Part shown: positions 54,893 to 64,000 of the stretch, one piece after another
Position numbering within the stretch: position 1 is the first letter of the stretch
Layout: the number at the start of each line of letters is the position of its first letter
Assembly: GCA_949987705.1 (NCBI GenBank)
Contig: OX465283.1
Span: forward strand, 161,029,850-161,093,849
Reading direction: 5' to 3'
Length of the DNA: 64,000 bases
Source of the DNA: Thereva unica
Taxonomy: Eukaryota > Arthropoda > Insecta > Diptera > Therevidae
Program-made: the position numbers and the translations under genes
Notes under the pieces: generated by a model
The model's database searches: none
Seen by the model: only the letters and a program-made list of their open reading frames with translations
What the model was told of the DNA's origin: nothing

Positions 54893-54993
54893 AAGCTCCT
54901 GTGCTGAAAGTCGATTCGTCACGACACGACAAGTCGTTTTAGTTAAGGAAAGTGACGTTTCAGTCGAATCACGACTTTCTGTGCAGAGGTCCT
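54893..54993. mobile_element. MITE-A family copy, most complete
   Basis: AAGCTCCTGTGCTGAAAGTCG at the left and CGACTTTCTGTGCAGAGGTC at the right are imperfect inverted repeats around a palindromic interior (CGACACGACAAGTCGTTTTA; AAAGTGACGTTTCAGTCGAA). About 100 bp, at the 5' edge of a truncated LINE. Confidence 0.65.
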
Positions 54994-56030
54994 TGATAAG
55001 TTCCATCAAGAAGAATTTCACTACATCCACGATACCCGAACCCCATCCGATCTCTACGGTGGTCCCCCAGGGAGCATTTTTACCACCTGCTTTATTCCTT
55101 ATCTTTATAAATAACCTACTTTCAATCTCCTCCAACCCTCTTCTTAGGTTTGCTGACGACTGTACCCTGCGTTACAATTACGGCTTCGATAAAGCAAGAC
55201 AAGCATGCGCTAGATCCTGCTTTGATGATCGTGAGCGAATGTCTAACTCCATAAATAAAGACATTGAACTCATTCTAGGTTGGGGAAGGAAGAATCGTGT
55301 CGAATTCAACCCCACCAAAACCAAGTACTGACTTAGTGCAACCGCTTTTTATGTGTTAGTGAATCGTGTTGAACTAATGGTCGACCCATCCCTTAACATC
55401 TTCGGCGTGACATTAACCAAAGACTTGCGTTACAATGACCAGAAATTCCAAATCGTCAAACAAGCATCTAAGTGCTTGGGATTTCTCAAGAGATGCTAGT
55501 TTCTCTTCCAGACATCGGCCCGTACTGTAATATACAAGTCCTACATTCGGCCGCTTCTGGAATACAACTCTGACATTTGGGGCGGCGCTCCGAAAACCAC
55601 CCTGGCGTGGTTAGATAAAGTACAAAAAAGGGCTTTCAAACTTATCGGTGACGACGCCGTTTGCTCCACCATCGACGCCTTAAGCCACCGTAGGAATGTA
55701 GCAACACTAACAAAATTATATCGCTATCATAGTGGCTGGTCCTCCGAAATAAACAGTCTCCTGCCTCCATGGCAATCTTATGCCCGCGAAACCAGATTGG
55801 CCGACTCGTCTCATTCCCTCCACCTGGAACTTTCCGTTCATGCACTCTACGCCAGCTGCGTGAGTAGTGGTTGCGGCAATAAGTACATTTTCTTCTCGTC
55901 ACCCCCACAATAATCTTGGTGTCTGACTCTTGTTTATATTATCAGCCTTATCTAAACTATTAATTACAAAAAAAGTAAGTGATCAGAAATGACCATCCAT
56001 ATGCAACGCTGCCACCCGGACTATTATGTA
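54994..56030 (+). mobile_element. Jockey-like LINE RT, best-preserved copy
   Basis: Runs from STIPEPHPISTVVPQGAFLP and PALFLIFINNLLSISSNPLL through RFADDCTLRYN (FADD), ELILGWGRKNRVEFNPTKTK, GVTLTKDLRYN, QIVKQASKCLGFLKRC, IYKSYIRPLLEYNSDIWGGA and FKLIGDDAVCSTIDALSHRR to NSLLPPWQSYARETRLADSS. Three in-frame stops or shifts. 5' truncated at the MITE-A element. Serves as the template that shows the deletion in the 1951-2845 copy. Confidence 0.82.
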
Positions 56031-57695
56031 TGCATTATGTTTAATAGGGAATTTTCAGCATGCAGGAAGCAAGTGATAATGTAATGGGAATTTTTTTGTG
56101 AAACTAAAAAGCGTCCTTTCGAAAGCATTCCGGCCAAGGTTTGACCATTATTTTAAGAGTGTTTTTTTCGTTACTGCATAATTCCTACAAAGTTGTATTC
56201 AGAGTGCGCGGATTTGAGAATCGCAAAGCGTCAAATCCGCACTCACTTCCGATCCGCTGGATCTGGGAATCGAGGCCGTTAGTTGAACTTCCCTGTAGTG
56301 GGTTTGTGTCTTCAATGAGATTTCTCCTTGGGTGAATTTTCGCCCGGGTAGTGGAGCTTCGCTGTGTCTTGGGTGGGATATTGCGGGGAATCAGCAATAG
56401 TTGAACTTCGCTGGGTGATGGGATTTTGTGGGGGCACAGATCCGCATTCCAAGAATTAAGCCTGTGGGTGTTGGTAGAGGCATCACTAAGAATTAAATTA
56501 AGCTCTGTGCAAGTTCGACTTCTATGGCACTAGCAAAGCTCTGTGAGAGTTGGGAATCTGGAAGCTTTAGTTTTGGTCTGGACCTGGACTATAGCCGTGT
56601 GTGTGCGTTCATGTTATAGAAAGGACCGGTTTGGACATAAAACTAATGTAAACTGTGATTTTGTGAGAAAACTTGAGAATAACTAAAAATAATAATGGAA
56701 ATGGATTATGAGAGAAGTTGGAAGATGTACTTTAACTTCTATTCGTGACTTATAAAATAATTTAAATAAAACAATTTTTCCATAAAACTGATGTATCATT
56801 TTATTTTAAATAAATTTTTAGCATATTAAACAATACGATGTTTTTAATTAATAAGAAAAGTATATATAGTAGGTACTAGCTAACTATTTTTTACTTCGCC
56901 CCCATTAAATTTTGTTGAAAAGATGTTGGTTGATTGGTTTTGAGAGTGGTTTCTTTTTTATTAAAAATAAACACTGTACATGTTAGAAATACGTATGGGG
57001 TTATAAATCTGTATGGGGCAATTGGGGAAATTGTTTATACTTTTTAGTTCGTTTTAAAAGAGGAGATTCAATTAAAAAGTTTTTTTTTATTTAAATAATT
57101 ATTTTCTGGTTTTTAGTCTTGTGTGTGAAATTTTTATTTTTCTGAAAAATGAAGAAGCAAGCTAAATTTATTTTTCAATATTGAAACAAATAATGTCAGA
57201 TTCTTCTTACCTACCAATTCTATGTATATTCATATGATTAACTTATAGTGCTGCAAGTTCTAGTTGTCAGTCGCATTCTGTCGCTGCTCGTCATCGCACG
57301 TTATTCGGCAGTGAGTGACATCACAGCTTATTGTATTCTACATGCAATGCCCTTTATTTTGATACCCGTGTCGACACAGTTATAAAGAAGTAGGCAATCC
57401 GCCACTTTGTGTCGGCCGCCATTTTCGATTTAGAATGACTTCACGCAGCTAATTGAATTTTACTTCCCATCCCCATTTTTAATCAAAATATCATTGATTA
57501 TCTCTATTGACCACAAAGCGAGGTCCGACCTGATTTTTGAAAAATTAAACCCCGATGATGCCACCAGCGTGTATACCGCACAAAACGACACATTCCTTCG
57601 ACGTGTTGGTGTTATTGCATCATCTAGAGTAGTGGTCAATCATACGTTTTCTTCTACTGCTGCCTAATATCTGCAATCATCCTGGACGAATCCTG
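56031..57695. other. Intergenic, no gene assigned
   Basis: At 56280-56420 the phrase GTAGTTGAACTTCGCTG, with variants, occurs about three times roughly 60 nt apart, perhaps a decayed satellite or LTR-like leader. CGGATTTGAGAATCGCAAAG / GCGTCAAATCCGCACTC near 56205 forms a small palindrome. The remainder is AT-rich. Confidence 0.35.
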
Positions 57696-58577
57696 GGGCC
57701 TTATCATGAAATGCGATACGAAAGTAAATACGAACCGAAATAAATTTGCGATGCGAATGAATCTACCGATCATAGGATCCGTTTACTACGAATTCGCTTT
57801 GCCAAGGGAGTACTGCCCTACGCAACTTAAAAATTCTTTCCAATACTGGGAAAGCAGGCAACTTCATGCCAATATTTGACATTTTATAAGTGCGGGAATA
57901 AAGTTTGAGAGTTTTCTTTTATATAAAAATGATTAGTGTCGAAGCTTATGTTGAGCCAGCAAACCCAGAAAGTATAGATACTGAAGACAATACATCTATA
58001 AACATAAGAAATAATATATTAAATTCACTTGTTAGAAGATGAAGCAAAAATACATATTTTATTATTACACGTTTTTTTATTTAAACATTAAATCACAGGA
58101 TAAAAAAAAACTTTCATAAACATAAATAATGGTACTTCTTAGTAACAATTAGTTCAGTTCTAGTATTAACTAATTCACGACAAATAAAAAAAAATCATTC
58201 TCAAACATAAATAAAGGTGCTTTCTAGCAATAACTAGTTTAAAATTAACTAATAACTAGTTTAAAATTCACAGCGTATAATATTCAGTCTTTGTCGCCTT
58301 CTTTGGGATTCTTTATAACTAAAGTGAAGAGCAATTCCCAAGTTTCTTCTTCTCTACCGCTAATTTAAATTTTTTCACTTCTTTGAAAGGTAAATTTACA
58401 TTTTTTATTCCTTAAGTGTGCACCAACGAAATCGAAATGTCAAATGCGATATCTGCACAGCCATCGAAAAAAATTCCGTTTGTAATCGCATCAAACCGAT
58501 TCGAATTCGCATGGCATGATCGCTTTTTTCGATTTTCGGATAATTTCATTTTCGAATCGCATTTCATGATAAGGCCC
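57696..58577. mobile_element. Harbinger-like non-autonomous element, 882 bp
   Basis: TIRs GGGCCTTATCATGAAATGCG and CGCATTTCATGATAAGGCCC with 3-bp CTG flanks on both sides (57693-57695, 58578-58580). The interior has a short frame MISVEAYVEPANPESIDTED, NTSINIRNNILNSLVRR at about 57930-58040. In length and composition it resembles the extreme C-terminus of a HARBI1-like nuclease, which would make this a deletion derivative. Confidence 0.75.
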
Positions 58578-58689
58578 CTGGTCGGAGCTGAGAGCTGTCT
58601 CGAAAAACAGAGTCTGCTCGAGGGCAACTGTTTCCGCCCTATGTCCCACGAGGGATTAAAGGAGCGTAAAGAAGAAGAAGAAGAAGAAA

Positions 58690-59145
58690 TCTGCCACGGG
58701 ACACCATGTATATATAATAATTTTATCATCATCATTGACGTTACAGCCCTCTGTGAGCCTTGGACTGCTCCAAGAAGTTTCTTCCAACGTTCTCGGTCCT
58801 GCGTCCCTCAGAGTTCCTGCTGGTTAACCCAATTGTACGTAAGTCCATATCGATGTCGTTTTATATATCCTCTTAGGTGTTGTTCCTAGTCACCTTCTTC
58901 CTTCCGGCGTTTGGAGGAACAGTGTTTTTGGGGGCGCTTCATCAGGCATTCTCATTACATGTCCTATCCAGCGAAGGCGTGTCCTATCAGGCTCATTGTA
59001 TATTTGATACAATTCGTGATTGTATATTCTTCTCCAAACACCCTTTTCATTTACTGCGCCTGCGAACCTGCGGAGAAGTTCTCTTTGCTGCTTCCGAGGA
59101 CCGAGGACACCTTTTGGTATTACAGTCTCTGCACACATTCTTTGT
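58690..59145 (-). mobile_element. RTE-like LINE C-terminus and 3' end
   Basis: The minus frame 59138-58890 has ELLRRFAGAVNEKGVWRRIY, NHELYQIYNEPDRTRLRWIG and HVMRMPDEAPPKTLF. It continues with GRR...LRTIGL and NFLEQSKAHRGL. This is the RLRWxGHVxRM end of RTE ORF2, followed by a short ATG/ATT-rich tail at 58720-58735. Confidence 0.75.
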
Positions 59146-59149
59146 CCTA

Positions 59150-59650
59150 AATATACGAGAGGTCCCTCGAGATATTGGAGAAGAATGAGAGCCGATGCAG
59201 CTAAACTGAATAGTTTTAGAAGCCTTTCCCCAGAGAAGGATTTTCGTAATCTGAACTGAAATGTTGAAGGGTTTGAGTTTGAGGGAGTGGGGGCACTGGC
59301 AGTTGCTTGAAATCAAGCACATCAACTTCCAACATTCAAAAAAGCCACAAAAAATAAAGGACGGAGCATGAAGGGCAGGCAATATAACAAACACATTTTA
59401 CAAGCGTTCTAATTAAGGTGGACCAAGATCCTGTATCTTAGTTAAAAGGCACATCAAAGCCTACCTTGGCCGAACTCCAGCTCAACGGACTTAATAGAAT
59501 GCAGTTAGTCTGCAAGATTTCGAGAAATCAAGAAAAACCGTTGCTATGCCTGTTCCAATGAAATCGAAATAGGAAGGAGGCACAAATAGATTTTCACGAA
59601 GCTTGTTCTATTCTACCGATGTTGGGCGTGTCATCACCAGGCAAAGAAAA
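59150..59650 (+). mobile_element. LOA-like LINE endonuclease-region fragment
   Basis: 59160-59280 resembles 11290-11400 (both carry GAGATATTGGAGAAGAATGA-like sequence and a downstream CCCCAAAGGAT/CCCCAGAGAAGGAT phrase). Further on, RTCILVKRHIKAYLGRTPAQ and KTVAMPVPMKSK match the ArgxCIxxxxxxxA strand of APE-type endonucleases. Confidence 0.45.
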
Positions 59651-59991
59651 TCCTCTTGATTTGGATCGATTTTGTAATTGAAAATAAAATTGTGACAAAT
59701 ACTGATGAATTCATCTGGATTCGGTTGCTGATGTGCTACATAGTATTCTTCCTTTTATCATTTTTGCTTGCAGTCTCAAGAGCACCCTAAAGTTTTTGTA
59801 ATTTATCGCATCTTCGGAAATTCTACTAGTATCCTTGGATCCTCGAGAGGCAAGTCTTTGTCGCCTTCAAAGAATGATCACTGTCGTCAGATGTCGTTTG
59901 CTTTCTTTAAGAAAATTCAGCTTCTGCTTCGAGACTTGCAAATTCACAGGGAAAGCCTTTTGATCTTGGATACTATACTCACGAAGTGTGG
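59651..59991. other. Intergenic or gene-associated, unresolved
   Basis: Minus-strand pieces KIEDVTTLREYSIQDQKAFP, VNLQVSKQKLNFLKESKRHL and TTVIIL, then in another frame ASRGSKDTSRISEDAINYKN, directly follow the frame 60354-59992. They could be a frame-shifted continuation or further exons of it. Confidence 0.25.
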
Positions 59992-60354
59992 TCACATCTT
60001 CGATTTTAAAGCGAGGTTATTTATAAAAAAAAGTCCTGAACACCATGCTATTCGCACTGATGTCCGGGTCTTACTGTTTATACTAGAAAATTGAATAAAA
60101 ACACCTACCATTATCTTTTTACCTAAATTTAATACAAGGTCTCCGATCGCAATTTTAACGTCATCTAGAAGAACAGTGTGAAATATGTCATCCTTAAATG
60201 TAAAAAGCATAAAATTATATATTAACCGCAACTTTTCATTATTTTTCTCCAATTTCAAGCGCAGCTTTGGATGTTTATACTCAAAGTAACACTCGACCTG
60301 TCCCCATCTATAGGGAAACCTCCGAAAACTTTCTTTTAGAATATAATCCATCAA
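59992..60354 (-). CDS. Unrecognised open frame, 120 codons
   Basis: The minus frame begins MMDYILKESFRRFPYRWGQV and continues ECYFEYKHPKLRLKLEKNNE, IYNFMLFTFKDDIFHTVLLD and DVKIAIGDLVLNLGKKIM, then becomes less protein-like. Hydrophobic/charged patterning is that of a folded protein, and the region is not a recognised transposon. Downstream minus frames (59990-59760) also have protein-like stretches, suggesting a small multi-exon gene or pseudogene. Candidate splice sites exist around 60075-60115, but the implied introns are only about 40 nt. Function unknown. Confidence 0.3.
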   Translation of the reverse strand: MMDYILKESFRRFPYRWGQVECYFEYKHPKLRLKLEKNNEKLRLIYNFMLFTFKDDIFHTVLLDDVKIAIGDLVLNLGKKIMVGVFIQFSSINSKTRTSVRIAWCSGLFFINNLALKSKM

Positions 60355-60915
60355 AGAACTTAGTTTCGTTCAGTTAAATGTTAAGAAACGGCAAAGATTT
60401 ATTTAGACATCTCTACTTGAAATTGGTCCGTTTTCTTGAAATGACAGAAAAATTCGTTTTTATATATTTGATAAAAGAACTTACATTGATACAATTTACT
60501 TCGATTCATATGTAAACCTGAAAAGAAATCAATCAAAATTTTTAATTTTAAAGTTTTCGTTTTTATTTTATTCAAAACCCACCTGATCTAATTGTAGGCC
60601 GGGCCGCTATGCGAGTGGGCAATATTTCCATAAACAATCAATTTAATAAAAGTTGAATTGATCACCATGGTAAATCTAGTGATGGCACTATATTCTTAAA
60701 ATAATCTATTAAATTTAGTTATTTCAACAAAATTAAAATTTTATATATTAAAATTAATAGTAAAAAACCAAAACTTACTGTATAAACCATTTTAATTAGA
60801 ATTAGAGAGCTTCAAATAGCAGCTGGTTTGTATTGGATTGACATGTCTTACACTATGAACAATTTTGATTATACTATACTGATCGTTCGATAGGCACTTT
60901 TGCTGGAGGAAATAA
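60355..60915. other. Intergenic, no feature seen
   Basis: AT-rich; would be the 5' flank of the unrecognised minus frame. Confidence 0.3.
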
Positions 60916-61522
60916 GGGCCGAAACACATCCAGGCTGGCTTTAAAGCTCATCTCTCGAAGCTTTCCTTGAGGCGAGCTCCAGAGCCGTCCGCGGAATACT
61001 CAAAACACAATCAGGCCGGCTCATCACATTTGTCAAATTTGTAAGCGAGCATTGTAATTGTTGAAAAGTGTGAAATTTAAAAATCATTTAAATAAAATAA
61101 AATTATTTGGCCTGTTTTCATTGTTATTTTTTAATTGTTATTATGTAAATGTGGTGAAATTTCAAACATTTTAAATAAAATAAAATTTGTTGACTTTTTT
61201 AATTATTATTTATTTGTTTACAGTGAAATTTTCTAACATTTTGTATTTAATTCGTTTAATTATTTTCAATACAAACTCGCATACAAAATATCAACCTCAA
61301 AGTTCAACTGTCAAAAGCAAAAACTAGAGCCTCGGCCGAATTCGAATTCCAGCATTGCCGCAATTCCGACAGAGGCGAGCCTTGCGGCCGGCTTTGCCAA
61401 GGCCTGAATTTGCGAGACAAATTTTGATGTGTTCAATCCCATTTAAACGCATTGGTTGGATATGCTTGCAGCTGGCTTTGGGCTTGGATGTGTTCAAAGC
61501 GGGCTTGGATGTGTTTCGGCCC
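60916..61522. mobile_element. PIF/Harbinger-type MITE, 607 bp
   Basis: TIR GGGCCGAAACACATCCA / TGGATGTGTTTCGGCCC; TAA flanks both ends (60913-60915 and 61523-61525). Subterminal repeats of GGATGTGTTCAAAGC / TTTGATGTGTTCAATCCC lie near the right end. Interior AT-rich and non-coding. Confidence 0.82.
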
Positions 61523-61525
61523 TAA

Positions 61526-62847
61526 TAGCCTGCATATGCATAGCATGGCTTGATTTTTTTTCGCTTTTCTTCTTCTTGACTGTTAATCAATCTATCAACA
61601 AAATGATGATCGTTCCTGTTGCGTTCAAATTTTGAATGTTAAGAAAATAAATATTTTAATTTATCGAAGGTTATCATTTGGCAAAAGTGTCAAATTCAGC
61701 CAAGCAAGTTGCAGGTGCAGGAGAATACACCCTGCGTGCTTTAAAGGATACTGATAGGCCAGTCAAATTAGATTTTTCCGTGCCATCGGAGTGAAATATG
61801 GAAAAAATAGGAAAAACTCCGTAGAATTTGATGAACTACTTTTGGCGGTTATAGACCTTTAGTAACGTTTCCAAAATAGCGTCTAGAAAGGATCAAAAGA
61901 AATTTTTCTACAAAAAAGAAACTAGACTTCGTACATTTCGTATTTTTAAATTTCATTTTTAACACACAAAAATTTCTGAAGAAGAATAGCGACAAATTCA
62001 CTTCTCAATAAAAAATCCCCAGATGTTTCTTACTTTTAGATAATTTCTAAGGTAAGTCAAAATACATAAATAGGTACTCAGACTTGGAAAAATTCATAAC
62101 GAGACGAAATTAATGGAAGACTTTAGTTAGACTTAAGTTGACGAAAAGCAATTTTGCTATTATTAGACCGGGCGCTGGAGGGAAGATTATGCAAAATGTG
62201 AGGACTGCATTCCGTTAATGCTATTCAGCTGAGAATAAGCTGGTTGTCTGAGAATAAAAAGCTGTTGGTTGGCCAATACTCATGATCAGTCAAATTCATC
62301 TCTAATCTTCTTCAGGGCAGTATTGGGGGAAAGAGTTTGATGGTCGGAGGTGGTTGGAGTCGAGAGTGTAGAGTTTTGATCTACATGACGGTAAGATGGC
62401 CAAAGGTTCGTGTCATTGGTTGCCTACGTGATAATTCGGTAATTAGGGAAATTCAGAATATGGGTCATGGTGGGGGTAGAGGACATATGAGGGTGGGAGT
62501 TGGATGTTTGGTGGTTGAAGGGTCAGCCGAAAGCCATTTCGCATGGAAAAGTCTTTGAATAGCACCGGATATCGGGGAGTAATCGAAAAATCTACCGTAA
62601 GATTTGCAAAAATGAATTTCTGTGAAAATCTCGAATTTCGTTTCGTTTTCGAGATATATATTTTTATAAACCAGAAAAAGAGGTACTTAGGGTCGGCTCT
62701 CAAAAAGGAGGGGCACTTTATTTTATCATATTTAGGTGCTAAGCTAACATTAAACCATAAAAATGCTTGAATGCAACCCTGTCTCTTAATTTTGGACATT
62801 TTCAATAGACTATGACTCCCGAGGATAAAATGGCTGCATGAAACTGC
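61526..62847. other. Intergenic, no gene seen
   Basis: Frames at 62337-62558 (Gly-rich) and 62892-62443 (minus) show no domain; no transposon motif was recognised. Confidence 0.35.
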
Positions 62848-63130
62848 ATGATCTAAATGTGAAAGTCTACCGAAGTAAGCACTGCGGTTCAAACCCCGGA
62901 TCGGATAGTGCGATTTTTTTTCTTGGTTTCTCTTTTGTCTAAATGCATTTTGATTGGATTATTGTAGAGAATTACAAACTTTCCGGTGAGAAATTTCATA
63001 TCCTCATGCAAACTGTAAGAGTATTTGTTTATATACATATTTAGTCTACCTATTGTAACTGGTTGTTATGGTGCAGCGAGCTAAAGCCTTACTTCTCGTC
63101 CATGGGGTTGTAAGTTCTATTCTTGGAGCT
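62848..63130 (+). mobile_element. Two tRNA-like (pol III promoter-like) segments, possible SINE heads
   Basis: GCGGTTCAAACCCCGGATCG at about 62882 resembles a B box and is followed by a run of eight T, a pol III terminator. TATGGTGCAGCGAGCTAAAG at about 63070 with GGGGTTGTAAGTTCTATTC 40 nt later resembles an A box and weak B box. Between them lies the repeat also found at 63209 and 63520. Suggestive of a second SINE family; weak. Confidence 0.3.
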
Positions 63131-63208
63131 ATGGCACTTTTTTCGATTGACTTATTTTGTCAAATATATCACCGCAAAAATTATTTAGCTTCTGCCTCGA
63201 TTTTTTAG

Positions 63209-63558
63209 AACATTAACCCAATCAGAATGGATCTAAAGAGAAGAATCAATTTTGAAGACGCTTCCAGATAAGTAGTTAGCTTTCATTGCACTAGGGTCAA
63301 AATCATGCAGGTAGAGAAATTCAGTGGGCAATAGTTTTCTTAACTAAAACTGCAGTAAATTTACAATCTTGTCTCATTTACCAGTTATCGAGTTTTTCAG
63401 TAATGAGCGAAATAAAAAGCAACAGGTAGAGAAAAATCGATCGATAATCCTTTTTTTGTTAGCCTTATGCACTTAATACATCGCCCCGAAAACAGGTGTT
63501 AGCACTGTCTTCAAAAGTGAGTCTTCTTTCTAGATCCATTCTGATTGGATTAATGTTG
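63209..63558. repeat. Fold-back repeat, about 350 bp
   Basis: Left arm AACATTAACCCAATCAGAAT with GGATCTAAAGAGAAGAATCA and TTTTGAAGAC. Right arm GTCTTCAAAAGTGAGTCTTC with TTTCTAGATCCATTCTGATT and GGATTAATGTT. Arms are about 50 nt. A third, direct-orientation relative of the right arm is at about 62938-62980 (GTCTAAATGCATTTTGATTG). Confidence 0.6.
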
Positions 63559-63710
63559 GAAAGAATTAGAAACAATTATTTCATCCTTTTTTGTGCATCA
63601 AGAGATTGGTTCTTTTCTGAAGCCGCTTTTTAAAAACGTTTTCATTTTTTTTTATCGAAAGCCTGATCAATTCGAACTACATATTGACATTTCATTGATA
63701 ATCAGCCATA

Positions 63711-63901
63711 TTGTGGTTGTCACTTTCGGTGACAAATGGCGAAGTGCGACAAAAAAGGTTAACTGAAATTTCTCACTTCGCTGAATTCACTGCCCACAAT
63801 ATTGAAAGTAACAATGGCAGTAACATTTCTCACTATGGTGAGGTGACAACCACAAGACGGGTGAAGAACATTTTTCTCTCGCCATTTGTCACCGAAAGTG
63901 A
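63711..63901. repeat. Overlapping inverted repeats (MITE-like)
   Basis: TCACTTTCGGTGACAAATGG at 63720 pairs with CCATTTGTCACCGAAAGTGA ending 63901. A second inverted pair, TTGTGGTTGTCAC (63711-63723) and GTGACAACCACAA (63843-63855), shares its left arm. The arrangement could be one MITE inserted in another. Confidence 0.6.
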
Positions 63902-64000
63902 ATAATAAGGATAAATAATTAATTGGTAATGGTGCTCTCAAGGCCTTTTATGAATCTCTAATACGATTTAAGGTCTATTAACTCTATACGAATTATTATA

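Overview
This window is from a eukaryotic nuclear genome, almost certainly a dipteran insect. The evidence is fly-type orthologues (Nmnat with alternative C-termini, casein kinase I dco/doubletime, the NHS-family gene guk-holder), short GT-AG introns, AT-rich intergenic DNA, and heavy degeneration by Jockey-, LOA/R1- and RTE-like LINEs, Tc1/mariner remnants, MITEs and a tRNA-derived SINE. The species cannot be fixed from the sequence. The transposon load suggests a large fly genome rather than a compact Drosophila-like one.

Host genes, left to right. (1) The 3' end of Nmnat (+, 755-about 4990) has two alternative C-terminal exon sets. (2) A single-exon mitochondrial-type beta-ketoacyl-ACP synthase, OXSM (+, 13401-14654). 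(3) An intact single-exon dco/CK1 delta-epsilon kinase (-, 22752-21574). (4) guk-holder/NHS (+, 28328-54027) covers nearly half the window. I could rebuild its exons by splice sites, phase and homology: 28328-28832, 35297-35550, 35673-35932, 36207-36428 and 42675-45004, then either of two phase-compatible last exons, 45124-45665 or 52955-54027 (predicted proteins of 1370 and 1547 aa). Two further minus-strand open frames (about 9870-10163 and 59992-60354) are unrecognised.

Most of the rest is mobile DNA. LINE pieces are all broken by stops, deletions or nested insertions. RTE-like copies lie at 5.4-6.9, 15.2-16.6, 30.8-31.3, 32.7-34.0, 47.7 and 58.7-59.1 kb. Jockey-like RT copies lie at 1.95, 12.1, 20.0, 31.5, 36.8, 37.6, 46.9, 49.4, 51.4 and 55.0 kb. 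LOA/R1-like RNase H, RT or endonuclease pieces lie at 0.2, 8.5, 10.9, 24.8, 34.0 and 59.2 kb. MITE-like palindromes are plentiful. Several have clean TIRs and 3-bp target duplications (26349-26503 TAA, 26746-27182 TTA, 60916-61522 TAA, 57696-58577 CTG), which suggests PIF/Harbinger-type mobilisation. A tRNA-derived SINE is present twice, and its 3' tail resembles LINE tails elsewhere in the window.

The host genes do not form a pathway. They act in NAD synthesis and neuroprotection (Nmnat), mitochondrial fatty acid synthesis (OXSM), circadian and growth signalling (dco) and synaptic/actin scaffolding (gukh). No bacterial-style operon, CRISPR array or new enzyme system is visible. The most notable items are the gukh and Nmnat alternative 3' ends, a roughly 188-bp near-perfect hairpin filling a 274-nt gukh intron, the SINE/LINE shared tail, and a 48-bp tandem repeat that reads as 16-residue peptide repeats.
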